A stretch of 64,000 nucleotides of DNA from NCBI RefSeq assembly GCF_040869045.1, contig NC_090319.1, forward strand, positions 60,856,779 to 60,920,778, written 5' to 3'. Origin of the DNA: Eurosta solidaginis. Its lineage: Eukaryota > Arthropoda > Insecta > Diptera > Tephritidae. Both the position numbers and the translations under genes were made by a program. The notes beneath the pieces were generated by a model. The model was not told where the DNA came from. It did no database searches and saw nothing but the letters and a program-made list of their open reading frames with translations. Of the stretch, positions 9,613 to 20,250 are shown in pieces (positions within the stretch are counted from its first letter, which is position 1; each line of letters starts with the position of its first letter).

Positions 9613-10325
9613 AATATGTGTATGATACATTCATATTTGTAACAGGATTCCCTTCGCCATTTTTTTTTCGCAGGCTCGAAAATTATTTTTTTTTCTGAGC
9701 CCAAATCCTATCGAAAAATCGATGGCGCGATATCGGTTAATAAATCGACCCAGTCTATTGAAAAATATGTTACAGTTTAAAAAGTACAGTGAAATATTTC
9801 TGAAGTGCAACTGAATATTCCAAAAAATATTTTACGTTTTATATGTCTATGTGTGCTTTTGCACTCTGCCATTTATTTTCCAGCTATGAACATCCGAACG
9901 AGTCATTTTAAATACGCTCAAAAAAATAGGATGAGACAAGTTTTTAATACGTAAAGGAGCATCATATTGATCAGGTCATGAATTTTAAATTCAGATGCCT
10001 TAGGAAAAAAAATTGTGAACCTTAAATGTGATGGAAAGATACCTCATTTTAATTCTAGCTACATACCTGCGAAATATTTGAGTTTTCATACTTTCGTTAA
10101 CTACATTACAACATATATTATGTTATGTACTTTTTAAATTAACGACAGGGTGTTAAATGTGCAACTACTTTCTATACATATGTATATGTATGTAGGTATT
10201 TTAAAACTTATTATTGACACCAAAATGACTTGTTTGCGCACAAGTATACAAATAAATCCAGAAAACTCCCATTGTTGATATAAGATGTGGCGAAAACATT
10301 TATAAATACATCCTGTTACGGTGTC
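9613..10325. other. 3' flank of beag, no gene seen
   Basis: About 700 bp of AT-rich DNA with homopolymer runs. It presumably includes the 3' UTR of the minus-strand beag gene. I see no canonical AATAAA at a convincing distance on the minus strand. Confidence 0.4.
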
Positions 10326-11992
10326 TTAATATTTAGCAGTTTTATAATCAGGTTCATCTGCACCCCCCTTAGGGAACTTGCGTTTTTGAATGATGTTCTG
10401 TAAAAAAAAAAAAATTATTTAATAAAATTATTATTACAACATATTTAATTATTGTGAAAGTAAAAATAATTTAATTCGAAACACACCTGAATTTTCTGCC
10501 ACTCACGGTCCAATTCAGCTTTTTCGCTTTTTTCAGTTTTGTTCTTGCGTGTACGTCTTCCATCTTGCATTTTAACACCATACTGAAAGGCGGCTTTTGG
10601 TAAAGCTTCTTTTGTGCTCATATAATCAGAATATTCTTCTTGTGTATCAAAGTCCCAACGTCCAATCGGTCCCTTCTTATTACCCAAATCCATTTTTGTA
10701 TAATCAACTTCATCATCCGAATCATCGATGGCATCATTCATTTCCTCTAATCCTGGATAGCATTCCGCATAGCCCTCCGGTTCGTTGGTAAATCTCGAAG
10801 CTAATGCTTTTGTAATTTTAGGTGGTGGTGGTATATTTGTTATTAATGGTTCAACACTTTCAACCCCTTTACCACTACCGAAATAAGACCCAGGCAATGC
10901 TTTTTGGTTATTTTTATCGATATTTATGTTATCAATTTTGGTGCTGGGTTTATAATCCCCAATATCATCGTATATGCTATCACCTAAAGGTTTTCCATCT
11001 GATGCTCCAATACCATCATTCCCGTTTGCTTCATCCATATTCATTGAATGCTCCGCTTCTTTTTCATAGAACAGTGGCTTATCCTTGTCACGTTTCTTGT
11101 TTTTCTTATTACGGCCACCCGCGCGTAAGTAAGATAGTATCTGTGAAAGTTTATTTATAACAATATCATTGGTCGTTAATGTAGCGATGTCATCCCGATT
11201 GACAGGCACTTCAAATTTTGAACGTATCAACGTTGTTGGAATATCGGTTTCTCCTCCGAGATCATCTTCTAAATCGATGACATAAGCCATTCTACCGGGA
11301 GCGAAAAGTTCAACGCGTGGTATCTCTTTAGAGCGACGTGCTTGTACTAAGCTATAAATATTACGCGCCATTGCACCTTTAATTGCCATTTGATCATCAA
11401 AATCTCTAGCTTCAGCTTCAGCTTGTTCAGCAGCAGCAGTTTCAGCTAACTTCTCAGTTGCTTCAGCAGCTGCTATGGCTTGTTCCTCCGACTCTTTTGT
11501 TTGCAATTCCGAGCGTACTTTTTGCAAGAGCGCATAATCAAGACCTTTCACCAAATGAGTATGCCGCATATCACCACCCAAGAATTTCGATTCTTGTATA
11601 ATACGACGACGACGTTCGGCTGCATCAATACCAGATTTTAAGTCCGGTGCAACAGCACGATAAGCATTGGTGCTGCCATGACCTGGTGTACTAACATTTT
11701 GGTAATCTGGATTGGCTCCATCACGACGTTCACGTGCTCGATCGCGATATTTTTCCGAAAGTTGTTGCAATTTGCCATCTTCTTGCTTCTTAAGTGCGGC
11801 ATAAAAGTTTTTCTTCTTACGGCGTAAATCTGTGCGCTCACTATTTGAACCTGGAGTTTTTTTCTTTTCCGTCGACGAGGAAACAATTGGTGTAGCATTT
11901 AGCGACGTTGTAGCACCTGATAATGGTGGATGCCGTGGTGTTGCCAACAGTTTACGGAAGTCATCATTTGTTAAGCGCACAGATTCGGACAT
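10326..11992 (-). CDS. beag: Protein RED (IK) homologue, spliceosomal B-complex factor
   Basis: Two exons, 11992-10487 and 10397-10326, with an 89-bp intron (donor CAG/GTGTGT, acceptor after a long poly-T then ACAG). The protein is about 525 residues. The start was chosen at 11990-11992 because MSES followed by RLTNDDFRKLL matches the conserved RED N-terminus. Visible domains are the RED_N core (RRKKKNFYAALKKQ, YRDRARERRDG), the HLVKGLDYALL block, an acidic linker, and the RED_C tail (DFDTQEEYSDYM, KEALPKAAFQYG, REWQKI). The second exon supplies a short basic tail ending KTAKY. RED works with Smu1 in activation of the spliceosome. In Drosophila the orthologue is beag. It is the only complete host gene in the window and appears intact and single-copy. 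Confidence 0.93.
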
Positions 11993-12031
11993 AATCAAAT
12001 TATTTTTTTTTGCGCTTTGATGCTGTCGCAC

Positions 12032-12696
12032 ATACAGCTAAAATGGTGAGAGTTATATCTGTTCCTCTATACACCAGGTTGATAATGTAATGGTTTTTAT
12101 TTATATGACTTTCTTTGACAATTTTTGGCGATGTGGAAATGTGAACCTCAGATGACAGCTGTGCGTTCTGTCATTTACTCCCATGTTCACAGAGTTGTAC
12201 TAATTATCTCAATTTTATATTGTTTTTACTTTTTAATTCAAAAAAAAAATGGTGGTAGGCTTACAAATTTATTACATTTTGATAAGTTGTGTACATATAA
12301 GCATATAATAAGTATCTCATCCCTTTATCCTACTTATTATAATTTTAATAACAAGTTAAGTATACATTTTTGCAAGTTATTTTGATTGATATATATATTT
12401 TTTTTAAAAGTTCATTACTACTGTTTAACATTTCTTACTTAACATTACGATTTGTACATATCTATATATATATATACATATATCTTTACTCCTTTTTGTC
12501 AAAAGTTTTTATTTATATTAGGGCAAATATTCTACTACCTAGGAATCTTACATCTAATGTTTATTATTATAGTTTTTTTTTTTTTTTTTAAGCTTTAAAG
12601 TGAATTAGCAAGACCAGCATTATGCAGAAAATTAATTATAATCAAATTAAGAGAGTAATACAAAACAAAGCCAAAAGAAATTGCTTCTTCTACTAG
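12032..12696. other. beag 5' flank and AT-rich spacer
   Basis: The 5' flank of beag is followed by very AT-rich DNA with TATATATA and long T runs. A CTCACCATTTTAG acceptor-like string on the minus strand just upstream of the beag start could mark a 5' UTR intron, which I cannot confirm. No other gene seen. Confidence 0.35.
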
Positions 12697-12887
12697 AGTT
12701 GGCAAATATCTGTGTACCTGTGATTTTGTCACAGCTACTGAAATATCACAGTTCATTTCAGCGACAGCTTAGAAGGATTAACCGTGACAGATTGCCTCTG
12801 ACAGCATTTATTTCCCTTCACCAACCACATTTCAGGGCCAATTAAACTTCCTTAAAGTCGGAGTCATTGGTGCCGTATGTCGTATCG

Positions 12888-13231
12888 CTGTATCCGTATC
12901 CCTAACGTAATCAGCTGTTTATCGTTACGACGGTAAACCAAAAACCAATTGGTTGGCTACGATACGGTCACGACCTTAGCGGCACCAATAATCGATTGCA
13001 TTGATTCTCATAAGGTTGGTCGAATCAGCTGTTAAAAGTTTACCGATAAGCTGGAGACATCGTATCGCTAACCTTTTAACAGCTGATTCGACCAACCTTA
13101 TGAGATTCAATGCAATCGATTATTAGTGCCGCTAGGGTCGTAACCGTATCGTAGCCAACCAATTGGTTTTTGGTTACCGTCGTAACGATAAACAGCTGAT
13201 TACGTTAGGGATACGACTACAGCGATACGAC
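12888..13231. repeat. Giant palindrome of about 344 bp
   Basis: The left arm begins GTCGTATCGCTGTATCCG and the right arm ends with its near complement, AGCGATACGAC. Long blocks pair: CTAACGTAATCAGCTGTTTA with its reverse complement, CCAATTGGTTGGCTACGATA with TATCGTAGCCAACCAATTGG, and AATCGATTGCATTGA with its complement. The centre is near 13,058. Arms are about 165 bp with few mismatches, so the transcript would fold into one long hairpin. It is related to the foldback element at 14,947-15,246. Confidence 0.85.
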
Positions 13232-13237
13232 AAACGT

Positions 13238-13898
13238 TATGGCAAGGTGCACACGAGGCTACACGTCATAGACGCTGCACGCGAAATTTGTACGCTTTGA
13301 TGCCGAATACATGTATTTGAATGGAGAACTGCATACGAGGCGTCAGCTGCATGAAAGCGACAAAGCATGAAATTTTCGTGTAGCTAAGCGTACAGCAATG
13401 TTGGTCGCTAAGCGTATGTACGCTTGAAAAAAAGGAAGAACAAGATGTTTGTTTACATTTTTTGTATGCAAATTTGTGTAATTAGTTAAAAAAAAATGTT
13501 ATTTTAGTTAATAAAAGTGCGTGAAAGGTATATTACCAAAGCGAAAAAGAGTATTAAACACCACAACAGCTTTGTTAGACATTGTTGAAGCGTTTAAAAG
13601 GCTAAAAAGTGTTGGAAACTAGAAATCACCCTTTTCTCTAGTCCGCGGTGCTTTAAAATTGCCTTTCATATTTTACAAAGGCACGGGGATGCAAACAACG
13701 TTAAATACCTATTTTCCTTCGGGGGCGGATATAGCTGAAGAAATTAAATTTTTTATTTTTTTTTCAATAATTGTTTGCTTTTTGCAGCGACGCTCGAAAG
13801 TAGCTTCGTGTGCAGATCTTCAGGCGTAGAGAAATTGTAGCTATATGAAATATCTTGTACGCGTCTATGACGCGTAGCCTCGGGTGCACGTTGCCTAT
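13238..13898. mobile_element. TIR element E1 (GGCAAGGTGCACACGAGGC family)
   Basis: Inverted termini GGCAAGGTGCACACGAGGCT (from 13,241) and CCTCGGGTGCACGTTGCC (to 13,895), both followed inward by CGTCATAGACG or its complement. The flanks are TAT at 13,238-13,240 and 13,896-13,898, a possible 3-bp target duplication. A second copy lies at 42,524-43,116 in the opposite orientation. The small minus-strand frame inside (13,753-14,049) runs across the terminus, so it is not a gene. Confidence 0.7.
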
Positions 13899-14946
13899 GC
13901 ATTCCAATAATATCGCCACAATCAACGAGGATGTTGCGTTTGTAAATATGAAGGAACTTCAGACTTAGCAATTGAAGTTTATTACGCCTTGCCCATTCAC
14001 ATACAAAATTTCGCGAATCATTGTTGTAAACATTCTCCCTATACAACAAAAATACTTGCTAACATATTTTGTATCGTATTCGATTGTTATATTGCAGTTT
14101 TCAATTGCGAAAAATGTTAGAAATTTTACCAACCAGTGGGAAAAATAATTTCACTTGCAAAGTGTGCCAACACCCTTAGCCAAAGCAAATGTCAAATTCT
14201 TCTTCTTATGATTTGCTTGGAACAAAATTTGGGAGTTGGCTACTTTTCAATATCTGATGGCGCCAGTGTCGCTCATTCTACCGTTCTCCATAAAAATACG
14301 TGCAATCTACTCATAATGCATAAGCTTATGTTAAACTCATCTATATGTAAAACTGCTTATGTGCCAGAGCTATTAGTCATAACGTATCCAAAAAAAATTA
14401 ATAAAATCTACAACAAGTTATTAACTTCACCAACTCAAATATTTTTAGGTTATGGATATGGCGAGAAACCAAACACCAATTGGTTGGCTTTGGTATGGTT
14501 ATGGCGTTAGCGTTGTGGTATGGCACCATTAATCACGATTACATTGATTTCCATAAGGTAGGTTCGATCAGCTGTTTCATCAGGTTACGGTTATATGGTT
14601 ATAAAGCACCATTAATTTGCCCTTTACCAATAAATTTACTCATAGACTAAAATAAAGATATGATCACAGGAACAAATCGCTTCTATGCTATGAACCAATA
14701 CAATGAGCGTATTATTTAAGCTGCAACTGAATACAGTACATGTCCCGGAAAATAATACAGAGGCGGCTATAGAAACACCCTCGGTAACAGAGTATATCCA
14801 CTGTTAAATCGATGGTCGCAGTAATAGTAATGTTAGGTATGAATATATATGCTACCAGTGAGTGCGTTGGTAGAGGCTATTCCATAGAGTTTTTCTGCGA
14901 CGTCTACTACTTATTCGCAAAACAATCTGTAGGGAAAAATATAAAT

Positions 14947-15246
14947 TAAGCTGGAGACATTGGTGCCTTATCTGTAACCCGCTAAGGTCGTAACCGTATC
15001 GTAGCCAACCAATTGGTTTTTAGCCGGAGTCATTGGTGCCGTATGTCGTATCGCTGTATCCGTATCCCCAACGTAATCAGCTGTTTATCGTTACGACGGT
15101 AACCAAAACCCAATTGGTTGGCTACGATACGGTTACGACCTTAGCGGCACCAATAATCGATTGCATTGATTCCCATAAGGTTGGTCGAATCAGCTGTCAT
15201 AAGGTTACCGGTACGGTTACCGATTAAGCACCAATGTCTCCAGCTT
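14947..15246. mobile_element. Foldback element P2 (AAGCTGGAGACATTGGTGC termini)
   Basis: Inverted ends AAGCTGGAGACATTGGTGC and its complement GCACCAATGTCTCCAGCTT. The interior has further complementary blocks around CAGCTGTTTATCGTTACGAC and CCAATTGGTTGGCTACGATA. It shares these blocks with the giant palindrome at 12,888-13,231, so the two belong to one family of hairpin-forming, non-coding elements. Confidence 0.7.
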
Positions 15247-15559
15247 TTGGTTTATCGTTGTAACGATAAACAGCTGATTGCGTTAGGGATACGACCAAAG
15301 ACTCTCGCATTAATTTTCCTTTGTGATTTTTGTTTTGTTTCACAGTCACGAGTAAAAACCGCTGTGACTGTGAGGTCACAATCACATATAACGTTGTACC
15401 TCAAAAATCACGGGATCGGCCAACATTATCTTATACTTGAGAATGTCAAATATTTATCGCTTCAACACGTAATTCATCGGTTTTGATAGCTCCCCGATTA
15501 CTTTCTCTCAGGTTCGGACCGTTAAAATGTTAATAGGAACGACGAATTGCCACAATAGC

Positions 15560-15690
15560 ATCATTCGGCCTCAAAGATCTCAGCCAAATAAATAACTTCG
15601 CATTTAAATACAACAACAACGTTCAGAGCCAGATAATTCCAGATAGAACTCTGGTTCAATTTGTGAGTCAGATAATTTGTTAATTTCATG
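15560..15690. repeat. Dispersed repeat (GAGCCAGATAA family)
   Basis: Contains CAACAACAACGTTCAGAGCCAGATAATT and CAGATAATTTGTTAATT. The inverse of this is found at 43,695-43,830 (ATTAACAAATTATCTGGCTC, CAAATCGTTGTTGTTG). Family unknown; no coding potential. Confidence 0.45.
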
Positions 15691-16599
15691 TCTTTAGTTT
15701 GGCAGCGCTGCTCTTGAAGTTGGCAATTTTCATCTGGTTGTTGTAATGTTATTGTACATAGGGGTAAAAATTGTGTACAAGGAGATTTTGAAGGTAGTCT
15801 GCGCAAAAATTCTATGGATCCCACCCCGGTTTTAGAGGAACGCGGGGTAATTTTTGGGCTTTTCTTTAATATCTTCTGAATGACTCAAATTTTTAATTAA
15901 TTCTGAGGTCAAGGTGCGTCGTTTGATACCTCCTTCGATATTTTTGGTCGCGTATTAGCAGTTAAGAATTAAAATTTAAAGAGAGTTTTCAGAGTTATAA
16001 AAATGTAGAAGTTATTTGATATGACTAATCGATGCCTCGGTACTGTGCCCACGTACTCGATATATAATAATGTACTTGACCGATGTAATCGAGTTTAAAA
16101 AAAAACTACTTGCTGTATGTTTTTACATGAATACACAAATGCAGCTAAACTTTATATGGACTGCCGAATGCATAACTTTATCTAACTTGCACAGAAAATT
16201 ATTAGTACTACTACATTTCAGTATGCATTATACTTCGTTGCAACTTAAATGTGGCTCTCCATTTCATCCATTGTTTACTATATAGTTTGGCAGCTTAAGT
16301 AGAGGTTATGTTGCGAATAGAGTGGAAGGCAGTGGACTAGGCAGTCGAATGTCATATAATGAAGGAATGGTGTTCGGAGTTTTTTCAAAGTTAAAAAAAA
16401 AAAAATGAAAAAAGTTTTAATATAAATAAAACTATTGTTTTAATAACAACAAACACGCCATATATATTCTGTATACATAAATTTGTAAGGATTATCTCAC
16501 TTTAAAATTTGAATTAAATAATCTAAAGTTTTTTTTTGAAACTGAGTCGAGAACTGTGCGTGTGAATGTGCGAATTTTCACCGATCAGCTGTTATGCGG

Positions 16600-17175
16600 C
16601 AGTTACCCACCGACGTGTGCCGTACGTACGGACGTTTGTCGTACCAAGCACGTTTGACCGAACTCTCAAGCCCGTAGGAATCAATGTGTGCGTCTGTGTA
16701 CATGTACATAACATATTTGTGTGTGTATTGTTTACAAATAAGCACTGTTGCCATTGACCATTTTGCATGTATGCTTATGGAAACATCAACTTTTTCCAAT
16801 TAAATTTTTGATATTGTAAAAGGCCGGAATACATATTAAATAAGTATAAATAGATAAAATATTTATAATCAGCACTTTTACATAATTATTTCGAATTGTT
16901 TTCACAATTTTTCAAACTTTAATTAGGCGTTTTTGCATAAAATTGCAAACCGTCAAAAATTTGCGTACAAAAGTTTACTAGGCAACTCTGTCTAGTGAGA
17001 GAGCGATCAGCTGACACGTTCTTACGAAAAAAATCAAAATTGTTTTGATTTCTACGTTCCGGGCTACGTACGTACGGGCGTTGCACGTCGGTGAGTTTTC
17101 GTTTACATTGCACACTCATAAGATAGGTCGTGTCAGCTGACACGTTTTTTCTACGTACGTTCGTGAGTAACCACG
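16600..17175. mobile_element. Foldback MITE-like element (TACGTACG motifs), repeated at 21,149-21,724
   Basis: The left part has CAGTTACCCACCGACGTG followed by CCGTACGTACGGACG. The right part has the complementary GTACGTACGGGCG, GCACGTCGGTGAG and CGTACGTTCGTGAGTAAC. The inverted organisation and lack of a gene fit a MITE. The minus-strand frames of 73-74 residues across it appear in both duplication units only because the whole unit is duplicated. Confidence 0.5.
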
Positions 17176-17830
17176 GCTTTAGTTGCGCTACTTGGTAAAA
17201 TTTACAATGATTTCATCTCTAAACTATTCTCCACTGTAAGGCCGAAAAGTGTGTGTGTCCACGATTCATCGCAACCGATTCAGCTATATGTTACATGGTT
17301 ATACACTATGACATTATATGTTCGTGTCCCCGCTATCAAGCACAACTCGTTTTAAAGCGAGTTTTTAACCACTGCCGCGAGTCTTTAATAATTTCCGCTA
17401 GATGAAATTCCTAAACATTATCTAAGTGATGATAAGTGTGTTTTTTATCCGCAAATGTAGATGTATATAAATAAATAAAAAACAACACGGCTACTGTGTA
17501 CTTGAGCAAAGTACTCGAGTAGTTGTTACTCGTTTCGAAACTAGTGATGTGCCGGGTCGGTAATTTTTGGTATTCGAGTACTTTAGTACTCATTAAAAAA
17601 ATAATAGAGTCAGGTACTCGAATACTGAGCTCGGGAATCGAATACCTTATACACTCGAATTCAACCGAAATGATAATTTTCTTACCCGGAAATCGAATCC
17701 TTAGATACATATATATAGGTATGTACTTACAATGAATAATTATTTATGATGAAATAATAAATTACAGCTTTTCTCTTCTTTTATTACTTTCTACTTTTTA
17801 TTATAAAAAACAACCAACCATACCATAGTA

Positions 17831-18308
17831 ATAAATAAAACGCAAACACCTTATTAGTCACTTATATTTTTTATATTTTATTATTCAAAATAATAAAAAA
17901 ATAATACAATTGTTTCGGCACTATCGTTGTGCCTTCCTCAGTCGATAGCGTTCAACTAGCCGCTGTCTGTCATAAAACAATACAACAAATAATAACACAA
18001 CAATACAATAACAAAACCAATAAGAGAATTTGCAATAATAATAATTGTGATAACAAAATAAATTTTAAGTTTGTTGGAAAGCGGTAAAAAGGCTAGAGTA
18101 CAGTGGACCAATATCCCTATTAACAGCAACATTTTTATTTACATAAATATGCAAGGATTCTAAAATATTTAGTTTATTAATGTTTGTTTCCGATTTAATT
18201 AATTTGAAATTGTCTTCACTTATGGCATGTTTCTTCTCAAGCGCATGTTCGGCTATTCCACTTTTTGGTTCGATGTTCTTAATATATTTCAGATGCTCGT
18301 TCATCCTT
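17831..18308 (-). pseudogene. Penelope-like element 3' part, GIY-YIG C-terminus (unit 1)
   Basis: Frame 18,304-18,065 encodes the end of a Penelope GIY-YIG endonuclease: MNEHLKYIKNIEPKSG, AEHALEKKHAISEDNF, LNILESLHIYVNKN, ending FTAFQQT. It is followed (minus strand) by the AT-rich 3' region with a hammerhead-like core at 17,912-17,941. The upstream part of the protein is cut at CATCCTT by the start of an LTR. The rest of the original gene lies at 35,369-35,696, on the far side of the LTR element inserted between them. This is a fragment only, copied in both duplication units. Confidence 0.85.
17912..17941 (-). ncRNA. Hammerhead-ribozyme-like core in Penelope 3' region (unit 1)
   Basis: On the minus strand: CTGAGGA, then GGCAC and GTGCC arms forming a perfect stem II, then GAAAC. 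This matches the conserved core (CUGANGA, stem II, GAAA) of hammerhead ribozymes, which are known in Penelope-like elements. I could not draw convincing stems I and III, so self-cleavage is unproven. The identical core recurs at 22,461-22,490 and 38,293-38,322. Confidence 0.45.
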
Positions 18309-20250
18309 TGTTACGGTCTGCTGCTACGGTCTACGGCTACGACCCACTTGGGAGCGTGTTCACGTGAACACACCTAGCGATGTGGCGAAAGTTGCGATAA
18401 AAAATTATCGAAAACAAGAAAAAGACAGACCGGCCATCACTAGAGAAAAAAAAAAAGCAATTAAGTTTCCGGCAGAACAGGTGGAGGTACGTAAAATTTT
18501 TAAGAAAAATCGGGAAACATCCTCGCCGGCGGTGCATTTACCCGAGGATCGGTAAAAAAAGCGAGGAAAGAGTCAGTAGCGCAAAGTACCGAAACAGTTC
18601 TTTGCGACAAATCTCGCTGTGCAAGGCTATTTTGGGGTGATAATAAACGTATACAGGTTATGTTGAGTGGACACAAGATCCAGTGGAAGTAGGTCGGCGT
18701 TTGCGGCATACTTAGCGAGTTAAACCTCTTCCCCTACGTTTACTACGGACACTACCACCGGCGTAAACGCCAGTACGAAGCTTTATCGCCACCCGGGTCA
18801 TTTGGTTACCTCGGACCACAGCGCCAACCACCACCAACGGTACCTACTATTACTACGGGCATCACCATCGGCAATACCTCCCCCAACTCCTTCATAAGCG
18901 CCATCCACGAGCGCAACAACCACCAGACGTACCGCCCCACCAGTTGCAACGCACGTAGCGGGGCTACGTACATAGGCTTGCGGCCACTAATGTTAACACC
19001 AACAACAGGCGGTACCACCGACCCCAATACTAGCGCATCTGATCTAGCTGCGTTCATACCGGCAATAATACCACTAGCGCATCTTCATTAGCTGCGTTCA
19101 TACCGGCAATAATACTACTAGCGCATCCTTATTAGCTGCGTCCATACCGGCAATAACACTACTAGCGCATCCTTATTGGCTGCGTCCATACCGGCTGTAA
19201 CAATACTAGCGCAACCCTTATCAACTACGACCAGATTGGGCTACAATAAACTTGCTACAATGACAATCACAGGGCAGCGAATATAGGCCTGTGGCCATTC
19301 CAATCGCGATAACGAACATCAGCGGTTAAAGCGGTGAGTTCGTTCCACTACTGAACTAAAATTATGTATTTGTAGCCTTAACCTTTTCTTTTAAAATTAT
19401 ATGTTTGACTCCGCAACATTATACAATGTTAATATACCAACATACTCCAATTTAAGGCTATCACCCTAGTGTAGAATTAAAGCGAATGTGAATACGAATG
19501 CAATATGCACATTGACCGAAGGAAATGATATAAGTTAAAAAGAAAAAAAGCAATTCTTGTTGTACGTTCAAAATTGTTGCATACTGGAAATAAAGAAAAA
19601 TTACCCAACAAAAACCCAAAGCATATTTTAATGGTCATAGGTGTGCAATTTATACGGCCTGTGAAACAAAAAAAAGTGTTTCAGTTATTAAAATTTGCTT
19701 TGCGTTACGGTAGAATCTTACTATTACATTTTTTTTATTGATGCAATCGTTGCGAATAAGATTTTGGAATGAGCAAAAGTGTTGATATTGTTCCGGTAAG
19801 GAATAAAGTTTTATTGGTAATTCAAGTTCCGTTGCATTATCAGTTAAAATGCATTAAATCTATATTAAGAGACGCAAATAACAAGTTATGCGGGTCAGCT
19901 TGCATTATCAAAACAAGACTTTCTTTTGAATACATTTTTTTTTGGTGACTGAGTTGAACTAAACCCGACACAATACCAACCCTGACTGTTACATGTAAAA
20001 CAGTTTACGTTTCACTTGAACAAGTAAAACGATTTCAGTAATTGTACTATAAGTTTAAAAAGTTCATGCTTTACCTGAACCTGTAAAACAATTTCGTTAA
20101 GTTTACAATAAATTTAAAGCTTACGTTTTACTTGAACTTGTGAAACAATATTTTTTGAGGGGTAGGATTTACCCCAAGTTTAGTCCTAGTTGCATTTATA
20201 ACAAATTTCTTAGTGCATAGTCCATATTAGTGTCATTAGACTATATACTG
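18309..20250 (+). mobile_element. Partial Ulysses-like LTR (unit 1)
   Basis: Starts TGTTACGGTCTGCTGCTACG right after the Penelope fragment, exactly as the full 5' LTR does at 22,858. It runs 1.94 kb before being cut by the duplication junction. It includes the 44-bp minisatellite (around 19,030-19,215) and the triple TTTACTTGAAC-type repeat (19,990-20,150) found in the complete LTRs. Confidence 0.85.

Larger units (their letters stand above)
12697..15424 (+). mobile_element. GTTGGC-type terminal-repeat element T1, with nested elements
   Basis: The left end (AGAGTTGGCAAATATC, CACAGCTACTGAAATATCAC) and right end (AAAAATCACGGGATCGGCCAAC) match the two ends of the better-defined copy at 51,975-53,336. 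The ends carry inverted GTTGGC/GCCAAC termini and subterminal TCACAG motifs. Inside are a giant palindrome (12,888-13,231), a TIR element (13,241-13,895), a segment shared with 52,219-52,404 (14,136-14,350), and another foldback element (14,947-15,246). No transposase is seen, and the 74 to 124-residue frames inside resemble nothing I know. T1 has no obvious target duplication of its own (ACTAGA left, ATTATC right). Confidence 0.55.
15691..20250. repeat. Tandem duplication unit 1 (about 4.56 kb)
   Basis: Begins at TTTGGCAGCGCTGCTCTTG and ends at CTATATACTG inside an LTR. It is followed directly by a second near-identical unit at 20,251-24,793. The unit holds degenerate MITE-like DNA, a Penelope C-terminal fragment (reverse) and the first 1.94 kb of a Ulysses-like LTR. 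Small indels separate the units: a 12-bp insert in unit 2 near 20,353, a roughly 20-bp extra stretch in unit 1 near 16,170, and a 15-bp deletion in unit 2 near 23,870. The copies are therefore not letter-for-letter the same. Confidence 0.9.

Noticed and set aside
11990..12031. Upstream start for beag at 12,031
   Set aside because: The codon there is GTG, not ATG; the ATG at 11,990-11,992 gives the conserved RED N-terminus.
13753..14049. 98-residue minus-strand frame
   Set aside because: Crosses the boundary of TIR element E1; the E2 copy of the same region has no equivalent frame.
19030..19215. Regularly spaced repeats suggesting a CRISPR-like array
   Set aside because: Repeats are directly adjacent with no unique spacers and occur inside an LTR of a eukaryotic retrotransposon; this is a minisatellite.
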